64,000 nucleotides of DNA from Natrinema ejinorense (GTDB lineage Archaea > Halobacteriota > Halobacteria > Halobacteriales > Natrialbaceae). The DNA is taken from NCBI RefSeq assembly GCF_002494345.1, contig NZ_NXNI01000001.1, forward strand, positions 1,922,001 to 1,986,000. Direction: 5' to 3'. The position numbers and the translations under genes are program-made. How positions within the stretch are numbered: position 1 is the stretch's first letter; each line of letters begins with the position of its first letter. Below, piece after piece: positions 16,491 through 24,566 of the stretch. Under the pieces are notes generated by a model. The model saw only the letters and a program-made list of their open reading frames with translations, was not told the origin of the DNA and made no database searches.

Positions 16491-17645
16491 GACGTGCTCG
16501 TCGACGAACGCCTCGATACGGTTGAGCGCTTGCCGGAGGTCACCGAGCCCGGTCGCGTAGGAAACCCGCAGGTGGCCTTCACCGACATCGCCGAAGACGT
16601 CGCCGGGAACGACCGCCACCCCCTGTTCGCGGAGGACCGCCTCGGCGAACTCCTCGGCCGTGAAGCCCTCGGGGACTTCGGGAAAGCAGTAGAACGCGCC
16701 CTTGGCCTCGAAGACGTCCATCCCGATTTCGCGAAAGCGCGAGAGGACGAACTGTCGGCGGCGGTCGTACTGGTCGACCATCTCCTGGACGTCGTTCGCA
16801 CACGAATCCAGGGCCTCGAGGGCGGCGTACTGGGCCGTCGTCGGGGCCGAGAGCATCGTATACTGGTGGATCTTGTTCATCGCGCCGATCGCATCGGCGG
16901 GGCCGAGCGCGTAGCCGAGCCGAAGGCCGGTCATCGCGTGGGCCTTCGAGAAGCCGTTGAAGACGATGGTTCGCTCGCGCATCCCCTCGAAGCTCGCGAT
17001 CGAGGTGTGGTGGCCGTCGTAGGTCAACTCGGCGTAGATCTCGTCGGAGAAGACCATCAAGTCGTGCTCGCGGGCGAAGTCGGCGATCGGCTCGAGGTCC
17101 TCGGCGGGCATGATCGCGCCCGTCGGGTTGTTGGGGTAACAGAGGACGAGCACGTCCGCGTCGGCCGCGCCGGCCTCCTCGAGGCCCTCAACGGTGAGGC
17201 GGAACTCGTCGTCTTTCGTGGTCGGGACCGGCAGGACCTCGCCGCCGGCGAAGATGACGCCGGGCTCGTAGGAGATGTACGACGGCTGGGCGATCGCGAC
17301 CGTGTCGCCGGGATCGACGAACGCCCGGAAGGCGAGATCGACCGCCTCGCTCGCGCCCGCCGTAACGATGATCTCCTCGTCGGGGTCGTAGCCCAGCTCG
17401 AATCGGTCCGCGACGTAGTCGGCGATCGCCTCGCGGAGCTCGCGTTTCCCTCGGTTTGCCGTGTAGGACGTCTTGCCCTGCTCGAGGGAGGTGATCGCGG
17501 CGTCGCGGGCGGCCCACGGCGTCGCGAAGTCGGGCTCGCCCACACCCAGCGAGATGACCTCGTCGCGTTCCTCGGCGATCTCGAAGAAGCGCCGAATGCC
17601 CGACGGCGGGACCGCCTGCACGCGGTCTGACAGTTCGAACGTCAT
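16488..17645 (-). CDS. Class I/II pyridoxal-phosphate aminotransferase
   Basis: This 385-residue fold-type I aminotransferase has the motifs GVGEPDF (34-40), PNNPTG (171-176), SDEIY (200-204) and NGFSKAHAMTGLRLG with Schiff-base Lys234. It resembles archaeal aspartate/aromatic aminotransferases of the AspC family. The exact substrate cannot be read from sequence. It follows an Lrp-type regulator with two bases between them, so the two form an operon in which the regulator probably senses an amino acid related to the aminotransferase reaction. The TGA stop belongs to copy 5 of the palindromic element. Confidence 0.9.
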   Translation of the reverse strand: MTFELSDRVQAVPPSGIRRFFEIAEERDEVISLGVGEPDFATPWAARDAAITSLEQGKTSYTANRGKRELREAIADYVADRFELGYDPDEEIIVTAGASEAVDLAFRAFVDPGDTVAIAQPSYISYEPGVIFAGGEVLPVPTTKDDEFRLTVEGLEEAGAADADVLVLCYPNNPTGAIMPAEDLEPIADFAREHDLMVFSDEIYAELTYDGHHTSIASFEGMRERTIVFNGFSKAHAMTGLRLGYALGPADAIGAMNKIHQYTMLSAPTTAQYAALEALDSCANDVQEMVDQYDRRRQFVLSRFREIGMDVFEAKGAFYCFPEVPEGFTAEEFAEAVLREQGVAVVPGDVFGDVGEGHLRVSYATGLGDLRQALNRIEAFVDEHV

Positions 17646-17647
17646 GG

Positions 17648-18133
17648 TCAGGGTGAGAACGAGAGGCGATCGTCGCCCTCGCCGTCGCCGAGTTCGATGC
17701 CGTTCTCCTTGTAGGAGGTCATCACGTAGTGGGTGACCGTCTGCGTGATCTCGGGGACCGGCGCGACCTTCTCGCTGATGAACTGGGAGACCTCGCGGAT
17801 GGAGTCGCCCTCGACTTCCATATCGAAGTCGTAGTCGCCGCTGATCAGCCGCAGCGCTTTGACCTGCGGGAACCGAGCGAGGCGCTCCGCGATGTCGTCG
17901 TAGCCCGTCTCGCGGTCGAGCGTGACGTTCAACTCCACCTCGGCCCGGACGCGTTCGTCCTCCAGTTTGTCCCAGTCGACGACCGCCTGGTAGCCCCGGA
18001 CGACGCCCGCTGCCTCGAGCTCCTCGATGGTTGCCTCGACCTCGCTCTCCTCGAGGTCGGTCATTCGCGCGATATCCGCCGTGGAGTAGCGCGCGTTCTC
18101 ACGGAGCAACTCGAGCACCTCGCGTTCGCTCAT
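17648..18133 (-). CDS. Lrp/AsnC family transcription regulator
   Basis: This 161-residue regulator has a winged helix-turn-helix at residues 1-55 (LLRENARYSTADIARMTDLEE, boundaries approximate). A RAM/AsnC-like ligand domain follows (about 65-145), with VKALRLISGDYDF as the conserved effector loop. Lrp proteins bind amino acids and form octamers on DNA. The start at 18133 gives the family N-terminus MSEREVLELL. The sequence upstream carries CTTTACT as a TATA-like box and a palindrome around AACGTT, which may be an autoregulatory site. It is the first gene of a two-gene operon with the aminotransferase. Confidence 0.9.
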   Translation of the reverse strand: MSEREVLELLRENARYSTADIARMTDLEESEVEATIEELEAAGVVRGYQAVVDWDKLEDERVRAEVELNVTLDRETGYDDIAERLARFPQVKALRLISGDYDFDMEVEGDSIREVSQFISEKVAPVPEITQTVTHYVMTSYKENGIELGDGEGDDRLSFSP

Positions 18134-18331
18134 ACCGCTTGGAAGCGCGAGCGCGAGTAAAGGTTTAACGTTGTTCGGCCGGCGGCCTGCGGGGACGGTC
18201 GTCGAGTGCGGGACCACGACGAGGTACTCGCGATGGACGGTCCGTACGCGACGCTGTAGGGTGTCAAGCCGGTGAAACCGGTGCGATGCCCAGTCTCCTC
18301 AAGACGCCCCGCGGTTCCGTCGGCGGTAATT

Positions 18332-18345
18332 TTAGGCTTGCCTAA
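18332..18345. promoter_or_regulatory. Iron box 1, siderophore-binding gene
   Basis: TTAGGCTTGCCTAA has perfect six-base arms and matches the TTAGG(C/T)-N-GCCTAA operators bound by DtxR-type iron repressors, such as the Idr proteins of Halobacterium. It sits upstream of the TATA-like GTTTATC at about 18356-18362. Confidence 0.8.
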
Positions 18346-18367
18346 TAACCGGAGCGTTTATCGTGAT

Positions 18368-18381
18368 TTAGGTCAGCCTAA
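18368..18381. promoter_or_regulatory. Iron box 2, siderophore-binding gene
   Basis: TTAGGTCAGCCTAA ends four bases before the ATG at 18386 and covers the expected transcript start. Together with the box at 18332 it brackets the TATA element, so an iron-loaded repressor could block both the promoter and the start site. Confidence 0.8.
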
Positions 18382-18385
18382 AACC

Positions 18386-19540
18386 ATGGGAATAGATGAG
18401 ACAACACACGATGTACCGACACGCAGAGACACGCTAAAATACGGCGCAACGCTCGCGACCGGCGTTGCCCTCGCCGGCTGTTCAGAGTTGGCCGACCAGA
18501 GCAAGCAGGGCGAGACGAGTGGGAACGACTCGTACTCGGTGTCGATGGAACCGATGGGAAGCGTCACCTTCGAGACGGTACCCGAGCGCTGGGTCGCGTA
18601 CGACGGCGGATACGCCGATATGGCCGTCACACTGGGGCAAGCTGATGGATTAGCGGGGCTCGGCGGAGCGAACCGGTACTACACCGACGTGTACGACGAA
18701 CTCCCCGGAGTCACAGTCGATCGAGATGTCCTCGAGTCCTATCCGGAGGTCCGGACCAAAGAGGAGTTCTACGAACTCGACAGCGACGTGCACCTGTACG
18801 ACCCACAGATGCTCATCAACTGGTTCGGGTGGGACGATGCGGATATCGACGAAATCACGTCGATGGTCGCGCCGTTCGTCGGCAACCTGATCTTCCGTCG
18901 ATCGGACGAATGGCACGATTACCGCTACTACACGTTATACGAGGCCTTCGAGAAAGTAGCGGCAGTGTTCCAACAGCGTGATCGCTACGAGGCGTTTCGC
19001 GAACTCCACACCGCGTTCATCGCGTCGGTGCAGGAGCGGCTCCCACCGGCCGACGACCGTCCGTCCGTCTTCCTCACGTTCGAGGGTGCCGAAGAGCCGG
19101 AGGCGTTCTCGCCGTACCGGCTCGACGACGAGGGGACGAGCAAGAAACAGTGGCGGGACCTCGGTATCCACGACGCGCTGGCGGGGACGGGAACCGAGAA
19201 TCTCAGCACCACGAACAGGGGAAAACTCGATTACGAGAACCTGCTCGAAATCGACCCTGATGTGATCCTCATCCGCGGCCACGAGCGGAAGTCCGCGACG
19301 GAATTCCGTGACACGGTTCTCGACTATATGCAGCGCCATCCCGTCGGGAGTGAACTCACTGCCGTACAGAACGGGCGCGTGTATCGCGGCGGTTACCTCA
19401 ACCAGGGCCCGATTCACAACCTCTTCCTGACGGAACGGGCAGCGAAGCAACTGTTCCCAGAAGAGTTCGGCGATGTGACCGGCGACGAACACCTCTTCGA
19501 TCGGCAGGAAGTCGCGGACATCATCAACGGAGCGATCTGA
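18386..19540 (+). CDS. Iron-siderophore ABC transporter substrate-binding lipoprotein (Tat-exported)
   Basis: This 384-residue protein has a Tat lipoprotein signal. TRRDTLKYG has its twin arginines at 13-14, and the LAGC lipobox has Cys32. The mature part is of the FepB/FhuD periplasmic-binding type, with VAYDGGYADMAVTLGQADGLAG near the start and a LEIDPDVILIRGHE segment typical of the family. It would bind ferric siderophore outside the cell for an ABC importer. No permease or ATPase gene lies nearby, so it works with components encoded elsewhere. The iron boxes at 18332 and 18368 indicate induction under iron limitation. I start at 18386 because the operators and TATA box lie just upstream. 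Confidence 0.9.
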   Translation: MGIDETTHDVPTRRDTLKYGATLATGVALAGCSELADQSKQGETSGNDSYSVSMEPMGSVTFETVPERWVAYDGGYADMAVTLGQADGLAGLGGANRYYTDVYDELPGVTVDRDVLESYPEVRTKEEFYELDSDVHLYDPQMLINWFGWDDADIDEITSMVAPFVGNLIFRRSDEWHDYRYYTLYEAFEKVAAVFQQRDRYEAFRELHTAFIASVQERLPPADDRPSVFLTFEGAEEPEAFSPYRLDDEGTSKKQWRDLGIHDALAGTGTENLSTTNRGKLDYENLLEIDPDVILIRGHERKSATEFRDTVLDYMQRHPVGSELTAVQNGRVYRGGYLNQGPIHNLFLTERAAKQLFPEEFGDVTGDEHLFDRQEVADIINGAI

Positions 19541-19657
19541 CCGAACGCACCCACGAACGACGGCAGTCCCGCAAGCGAGATCGGTTCTCGGAACGCGATA
19601 CGAGGGCGCTCCGTCGCAGGCCCACACTCGAGCGGCCGCTCACCTGACTCGCGTCAC

Positions 19658-19723
19658 GATACCGACGGTCCCGTCGGCTGCGGCGACGGAACCCGGCGAG
19701 ACGGCGCTGTCCCGGCTGTATCA
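19658..19723 (-). other. Nested hairpin ending in a stop codon
   Basis: GGTCCCGTCG (19667-19676) pairs with CGACGGAACC (19684-19693). GATAC (19658-19662) pairs with GTATC (19718-19722). On the reverse strand it begins TGATAC, the TGA being the stop of the gene at 19721. This recalls the five-copy element, especially copy 3, but the internal sequence is not clearly related. It may be a terminator. Confidence 0.4.
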
Positions 19724-20368
19724 GCGATAATTCTTGAACAGCAGCGCACGCACGTCGTCTTTCGTCTGTACCTGTTCCGACGAGCCGTCGGGGAGTTCGA
19801 CCGTGTACCGGTAGTCCGCCGAGTCCGATTCCCCCCACTTGTCGTCGTGAGTCTCGAGCAGGCTCATCATCTCGTCGAGCATATCGTCGTCGTCGGCCGA
19901 GCCGTCACCGTCGTCGGCCACATCGCCCTCGTCGGCCGAATCGTCACCGTCGTCGGCACCGTCCGCACCCGCGTCGGTATCGGCGTCCGTCTCGGCCGCC
20001 GCTTCGTCGCCGCCACTCGAGTCGGCCGCGTCCGACCCGTCGGGCTCTCCGTCGAAATCGGCGGCTTCACCGTCCCGAGCGTCGTCCGGTGCCGGCGTCT
20101 CGTCTTCGACGTAGGAGACCTCCTCGAGTTCGTGGGGATCGTCGTCGCCCTCGATTGCGGCCCCGACGGACGCGGTGACGTCGTCCGTTGCCGAGGAGTC
20201 GAACTCGCCGGCGTCGATGTCGACCTCCTCGTCGAGGTTGTCGATCAGGAACTGGACGGCGTCGCGCTCGCGGACGAAGCCGTACTTGCCGACGACCGAT
20301 TCGGAAATCTCCTCGCGGAGGTGCTGGATGAACGCGTACTGTTCGTCGGTGACCTCGAGCGTCTTCAT
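19721..20368 (-). CDS. Acidic low-complexity protein, unknown function
   Basis: This 215-residue protein has three parts. A folded N-terminal helix pair lies at about 1-45 (TLEVTDEQYAFIQHLREEI, then ERDAVQFLIDNLD), of a type seen in haloarchaeal DNA- or protein-binding modules. The middle tract, at about 75-165, is extremely rich in Asp, Ala, Gly and Glu. The C-terminal domain is conserved-looking (YRYTVELPDGSSEQVQTKDD, boundaries approximate). The acidic linker is unstructured by composition. I recognise no family. The gene stands alone with its own promoter, and the stop lies within a nested hairpin. Confidence 0.75.
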   Translation of the reverse strand: MKTLEVTDEQYAFIQHLREEISESVVGKYGFVRERDAVQFLIDNLDEEVDIDAGEFDSSATDDVTASVGAAIEGDDDPHELEEVSYVEDETPAPDDARDGEAADFDGEPDGSDAADSSGGDEAAAETDADTDAGADGADDGDDSADEGDVADDGDGSADDDDMLDEMMSLLETHDDKWGESDSADYRYTVELPDGSSEQVQTKDDVRALLFKNYR

Positions 20369-20487
20369 ATCCTACTCGATGCGGCCGGGGCTACTAATAT
20401 GTAAGTCGTCACGATCCGAGAACGGGAGTCGATCTCGTCTCGAAACCACTAGAATTAACCGACTGATATAGTTAGATTCAGGCCCCG

Positions 20488-20715
20488 ATGGACGATGCAC
20501 TCGAAGTCGTAGACATCATCGCCGAGTCGGAACTCGAGGGGCTGTTCGTGTGGATCCTTCGACTCGTCGGGCTGGTTGCGGTCCTGTCCGGGCTGGGACT
20601 CTGGTTGTTGACCGACATGGGGTTGCTCGTCCTGCCGCTGGTTCTGATGGTCGGCGGGCTCGTGTTGCTCGTCGTGCCCGGTATACTCCTGTCGGTCGCA
20701 GAACTGTTCGGCTAG
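20488..20715 (+). CDS. Small membrane protein
   Basis: This 75-residue protein has a short acidic N-terminus and two membrane spans (about 20-42 and 45-70) rich in Leu, Val and Gly. It is a typical haloarchaeal orphan membrane protein and carries no recognisable motif. The ATG at 20488 lies about 20 bases after AT-rich promoter-like sequence (GATATAGTTAG), which supports the start. Confidence 0.65.
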   Translation: MDDALEVVDIIAESELEGLFVWILRLVGLVAVLSGLGLWLLTDMGLLVLPLVLMVGGLVLLVVPGILLSVAELFG

Positions 20716-20954
20716 GCTCGATCCCGCCGAACTGCGCGCCGGTTCGCAGTCAGGGACGAGACGGACGTACAGCGCTCGTATCGCGCCGATTCCTCGTCCG
20801 GGGCCAGCACAATCCGTACGTCTGTCCTCGGACGATCCGGGAATCGAACCCGTGCGATCACGATCGCCGAGACGGTTCGAGGGACGACTCCCAGCCCGAA
20901 CGACACGACTGCTGTGAACGTGACGATTAAGAACGAACAAGCACAACCATTCGT

Positions 20955-21518
20955 ATGGTCCTGAAAGAGTCGGAGTCCGAACTCGAGGCCGGCGATACCG
21001 CTCCCGCGTTCGAACTCGAGGGCGTCGACGGCGAGACGTACACGCTCGAGTCCTTCGCCGACGACGAGGCGCTGTTGGTCGTGTTCACGTGTAATCACTG
21101 TCCGTACGCGCAGGCGAAGTTCGAGTTGCTGAACGAACTGGCCGCCGAGTACGAGGACGTCTCGGTCGTCGGGATCAATCCCAACGACGCCGAGGAGTAC
21201 CCCGACGACTCGTTCGAGAAGATGCGGGAGGTCGTCGCGGACGGGACGGTCGACTACGACGCCTATCTCCGGGACGAGAGTCAGGACGTCGCCCGCGCCT
21301 ACGGCGCAGTGTGCACCCCCGATCCGTTCCTCTTCGAAAACGAGGACGGGGAGTTCCGACTGGTCTACCACGGCCGACTCGACGATGCCCCCAACCCCGA
21401 CGACGAACCGAGCCGGTTCCAGATCCGCGAAGCGATCGACGCCGTGCTGGCGGGCGAGGCCGTCGACCTCGAGTGGCAGCCCTCCCAGGGTTGTTCGATC
21501 AAGTGGACGGACGACTGA
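20955..21518 (+). CDS. Thioredoxin-fold redoxin (AhpC/TSA-like)
   Basis: This 187-residue redoxin has GDTAPAFELEGVDG near the N-terminus and CNHCPYAQAKFELL with Cys46 and Cys49. A VNGINPND-like turn (VVGINPNDAEEY) and a GAVCTPDPFLF cis-proline region follow. This pattern belongs to the thioredoxin/alkyl-hydroperoxide-reductase-like group often annotated as thioredoxin family protein. The two cysteines could act as a redox pair, but the substrate is unknown. It stands alone, with a pyrimidine tract after the stop. Confidence 0.88.
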   Translation: MVLKESESELEAGDTAPAFELEGVDGETYTLESFADDEALLVVFTCNHCPYAQAKFELLNELAAEYEDVSVVGINPNDAEEYPDDSFEKMREVVADGTVDYDAYLRDESQDVARAYGAVCTPDPFLFENEDGEFRLVYHGRLDDAPNPDDEPSRFQIREAIDAVLAGEAVDLEWQPSQGCSIKWTDD

Positions 21519-21534
21519 CGTGCCCGTCCGCGGT

Positions 21535-21542
21535 TGTTTTTC
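21535..21542 (+). terminator. T tract after the redoxin gene
   Basis: TTGTTTTT lies 16 bases beyond the redoxin stop and just after a GC-rich CCGTCCGCGG. This fits an archaeal T-run terminator. Confidence 0.5.
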
Positions 21543-21634
21543 GAACCCTTCGACGGTGTTTCGACCCTTCGGTTCAGGCCGGGAACGCCGGTGGCCCCAG
21601 ACTTTAGTCGCGGGCGAGCGTGACGTTCGGCCGT

Positions 21635-22423
21635 ATGAGTCAGGCACCGCGTGGCAACGCGCTCCGCGAGACGCTCGAGGCCGGCGAGGTCGCACTCGGC
21701 GTCCTCGAGAACACGTACAGCCCAACGGTCGTCGAACTCTACGCGGCGCTGGGTGCGGATTTCGTCTGGATCGACCTCGAACACGGCGGCCCGAGTCCCC
21801 GGGACGCCGGCAAACTGGAGGCACTACTCCGCGCAGTGGACGGAACCGACACGGAGCTGCTGGTACGGCTTCCCGATACCGATCCCTCACTGGTTCGGAA
21901 AGCCCTCGACGCCGGCGTTCGAAACGTCTTCCTCCCGCGGGTCGGCAGCGCCGAGGAGCTCGAGGCGGCGGTACGAGCCAGTCGGTTCGAGTACGACGAC
22001 GAACCCGGCCGGCGGGGAATGGCGAATCCGCGAGCGGGCCGTTGGGGATTGACCGACGACTACGTGTCCACCGAAGACGAGTCCGTCGTCGTCGGCGTCA
22101 CGGTCGAAACCCGGTCCGCGCTCGACGACCTCGACGACATCCTCGCGGTGCCCGAACTCGGCTTCGTCTTCATCGGCCCGCTGGATCTCTCGGTGTCGCT
22201 GGGACAGCCGGGCGAGTTCGACCATCCCGACATCGAGGAGGCCGTCGAGACGATTCGATCGGCTGCCGTCGAAGCGGACGTTCCGGTCGGCGGCCTCGGC
22301 TTCGGCATGGACGACGTCAACGAAAAGGCGCGGAACGGCTACCAACTCCTGAACATCGGGACGACGACCGGTGCGTTGCGCTCCTCGGTCAGTGGCTGGC
22401 TGGACGACTACGACGGCGCGTGA
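21635..22423 (+). CDS. HpcH/HpaI family aldolase
   Basis: This 262-residue protein is of the class II pyruvate aldolase (HpcH/HpaI) type. It has FVWIDLEHGGPS (His near the base position), a metal-binding Glu in VGVTVETRSALDD and Asp in FIGPLDLSVSLG. Family members split 4-hydroxy-2-oxo acids into pyruvate or a related keto acid and an aldehyde. The substrate is not predictable. The ATG at 21635 lies about 30 bases after a TATA-like CTTTAG, which supports this start over one 15 bases upstream. It is convergent with the old-yellow-enzyme gene, with 33 bases between stops. Confidence 0.9.
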   Translation: MSQAPRGNALRETLEAGEVALGVLENTYSPTVVELYAALGADFVWIDLEHGGPSPRDAGKLEALLRAVDGTDTELLVRLPDTDPSLVRKALDAGVRNVFLPRVGSAEELEAAVRASRFEYDDEPGRRGMANPRAGRWGLTDDYVSTEDESVVVGVTVETRSALDDLDDILAVPELGFVFIGPLDLSVSLGQPGEFDHPDIEEAVETIRSAAVEADVPVGGLGFGMDDVNEKARNGYQLLNIGTTTGALRSSVSGWLDDYDGA

Positions 22424-22456
22424 TCGGCGCCTCGAGTCGCGGTCGAACCCGCCGCG

Positions 22457-23575
22457 TTACCGCTGGACGGAACGCCGGTACTGGGCCGGCCACTGGTCCC
22501 TGACTGCCTCGGAATCGCGCTCGAGGTCGCCGACGGCGCGCAGTCCAAAGTAGGGATCACGCAGAAACTCACGGCCGACGAACACGAGATCGGCCCGGCC
22601 GTTTCGGATCAGGGCGTCGGCCTGTTCGGGCTCGGTGACGCCCCCGACGGTACCGACCGCCACGTCGGCTCCATCCCGAACTCGCTCGGCCAGCGGCACC
22701 TGGAAGTTCGGCCCGCCCGGGACCGTCTGCTCGGGGTGGAGCCCGCCCGAGCTGACGTCGATCAGGTCGACGCCCAGAGCCGCGAGGTTGTCGGCCAGCC
22801 GGACCGTCTGGTCGATATCCCACGATTCGCGGTCGTCGAGCCAGTCCGTGCCGGAGAGGCGGACGAAAAGCGGCTTGTCGTCGGGCCAGACCTCGCGGAC
22901 CGCCTGGACGACCTCCCGGAGCAACCGGGTGCGGTTCTCGAAGCTCCCGCCGTAATCGTCCTCGCGGTGGTTCGTGACCGGCGAGAGGAACTCGTGGAAC
23001 AGGTAGCCGTGGGCCGCGTGGATTTCGACAATCTCGAAGCCGGCCTCGAGCGAGCGCTCGGCCGCCCCGCGGTAGGCGTCGATGACGCCCTCGATGTCGT
23101 CCTGGTCGGCCTTCCTCATCGCGGGGCGATCGCCGTCGAACGGCGGATAGGCCTCGGGTGACGGCGTGAGGACTTCCCACCCCGATGCCCCGCTGGGACC
23201 GGTCCCGTCGGGTTGAATCGGGACGTGGCCCTCCCAGGGGCGTTCCTTGCTCGCTTTGTGGCCCGCGTGGGCGAGCTGGATCCCCGGCACCCCGCCCTGG
23301 TCGCGGACGAACTCGGTGATCGGCTCGAGCGCGGCCGCGTGCTCGTCGCTCCAGATCCCGAGGTCGTGGGGCGTGATTCGGCCGATCGGATCGACGGCGG
23401 TCGCTTCGGTCATGACGATCCCGGCACCGCCGACGGCTCGACTCCCGAGGTGGACGCGGTGCCACTCGGTCGCGATCCCGTCCGGTTCACAGGAGTACTG
23501 GCACATCGGTGAAACGACGATTCGGTTTGGGAGTTCTACGTCCCGCAACGATACCGAAGAAAGCAGATCAGTCAT
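22457..23575 (-). CDS. NADH:flavin oxidoreductase (old yellow enzyme family, YqjM-like)
   Basis: This 372-residue FMN-binding TIM barrel carries VVSPMCQYS near residue 20, which includes the cysteine that tunes the flavin in YqjM-type enzymes. It also has QLAHAGHKAS, HAAHGYLFHEFLSP and the DDYGGSFENR motif. Enzymes of this class reduce activated C=C bonds with NAD(P)H. The ATG at 23575 gives the family N-terminus. The longer open frame upstream is not conserved-looking. It is divergent from the BtpA gene, sharing a 137-base promoter region. Confidence 0.92.
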   Translation of the reverse strand: MTDLLSSVSLRDVELPNRIVVSPMCQYSCEPDGIATEWHRVHLGSRAVGGAGIVMTEATAVDPIGRITPHDLGIWSDEHAAALEPITEFVRDQGGVPGIQLAHAGHKASKERPWEGHVPIQPDGTGPSGASGWEVLTPSPEAYPPFDGDRPAMRKADQDDIEGVIDAYRGAAERSLEAGFEIVEIHAAHGYLFHEFLSPVTNHREDDYGGSFENRTRLLREVVQAVREVWPDDKPLFVRLSGTDWLDDRESWDIDQTVRLADNLAALGVDLIDVSSGGLHPEQTVPGGPNFQVPLAERVRDGADVAVGTVGGVTEPEQADALIRNGRADLVFVGREFLRDPYFGLRAVGDLERDSEAVRDQWPAQYRRSVQR

Positions 23576-23712
23576 CGAGCGGACGTAACGACGGCGCGGG
23601 CAAAACACCCTTGGAGGGAGCGGGGCTTGCCGCCTCGTACGGACTCGCCCCGCTCGTCGCGCCCCCGAAGCGTACCACGACCACTTATCTCCCGTCCGAC
23701 CCCAGCGCCGAT

Positions 23713-24552
23713 ATGACCGCGACACGGGCCGTTCTCGAACGCTTCGACAGCGATCGTCCCGTCATCGGGATGGTCCATCTCCCGCCTCTGCCCGGCGCAC
23801 CCGCGTTCGAGGGCGACCGCCAGGCGCTCCGCGCCCGCGCGCTCGAGGACGCACGCCGCCTCGAGGCGGGCGGGGTCGACGGGATCGTCCTCGAGAACTT
23901 CGGCGACTCGCCGTTCTACCCGGACAACGTCCCCACCCACGTCGTCGCAGAGGTGACCGCGATCGCGACGGCTCTGACCGACGCCGTCGATCTCCCGGTC
24001 GGGATCAACGTACTTCGAAACGACGCCGGAGCGGCGGTGTCGATCGCCGCAGCTACCGGGGCCGAGTTCGTTCGCGTCAACGTCCACGTGGGGACCGCCG
24101 CCACCGATCAGGGACTCATCGAGGGTCGCGCTCACGAGACGCTCCGGCTTCGTGACCGACTCGAGACCGACGTCTCGATTCTCGCCGACGTCCACGTCAA
24201 ACACGCGACGCCGGTCGGCGACGACGATATCGAACGCGCGGCGATCGAAACCGTCGAGCGCGGCAAGGCCGACGGCGTCATCGTCTCCGGTCCCGGAACG
24301 GGTGCCGACACCGCCCTCGAGGACATCGAACGGGTCGTCGACGCGCTCGACGAACGGGACAGCGAGGAGACGCCGGTGTTCGTCGGCAGCGGGGTAACCG
24401 CCGAGACGGTCGGCGACTGCCTCGAGGCTGGTGCGGTCGGCGTCATCGTCGGCACCGCGCTGAAACGGGGGTGTGAGACGACCGCTCCCGTTTCGGACGA
24501 ACGCGTCGCGGCCCTCGTCGGGGCTGCTCGAGAGTGGCGCTCGGACGAGTAG
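23713..24552 (+). CDS. BtpA/SgcQ family TIM-barrel protein
   Basis: This 279-residue protein of the BtpA family starts with IGMVHLPPLPGAP. DGIVLENFGDSPF, LPVGINVLRNDA and the VGSGVTAETVG / GVIVGTALK phosphate-binding end follow. In cyanobacteria BtpA is needed for photosystem I stability. In archaea its role is unknown and is probably metabolic. The ATG at 23713 lies about 28 bases after a TATA-like CTTATCT, which implies a leaderless transcript. It is convergent with the TctA-like gene with only 14 bases between stops. Confidence 0.85.
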   Translation: MTATRAVLERFDSDRPVIGMVHLPPLPGAPAFEGDRQALRARALEDARRLEAGGVDGIVLENFGDSPFYPDNVPTHVVAEVTAIATALTDAVDLPVGINVLRNDAGAAVSIAAATGAEFVRVNVHVGTAATDQGLIEGRAHETLRLRDRLETDVSILADVHVKHATPVGDDDIERAAIETVERGKADGVIVSGPGTGADTALEDIERVVDALDERDSEETPVFVGSGVTAETVGDCLEAGAVGVIVGTALKRGCETTAPVSDERVAALVGAAREWRSDE

Positions 24553-24566
24553 TTGATCAACCCGGC

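Noticed and set aside
20828-20850. tRNA T-arm-like sequence on the reverse strand (CGGGTTCGATTCCCG)
   Set aside because: No D-arm, anticodon arm or matching acceptor is found within the expected distance, so it is not a tRNA gene.
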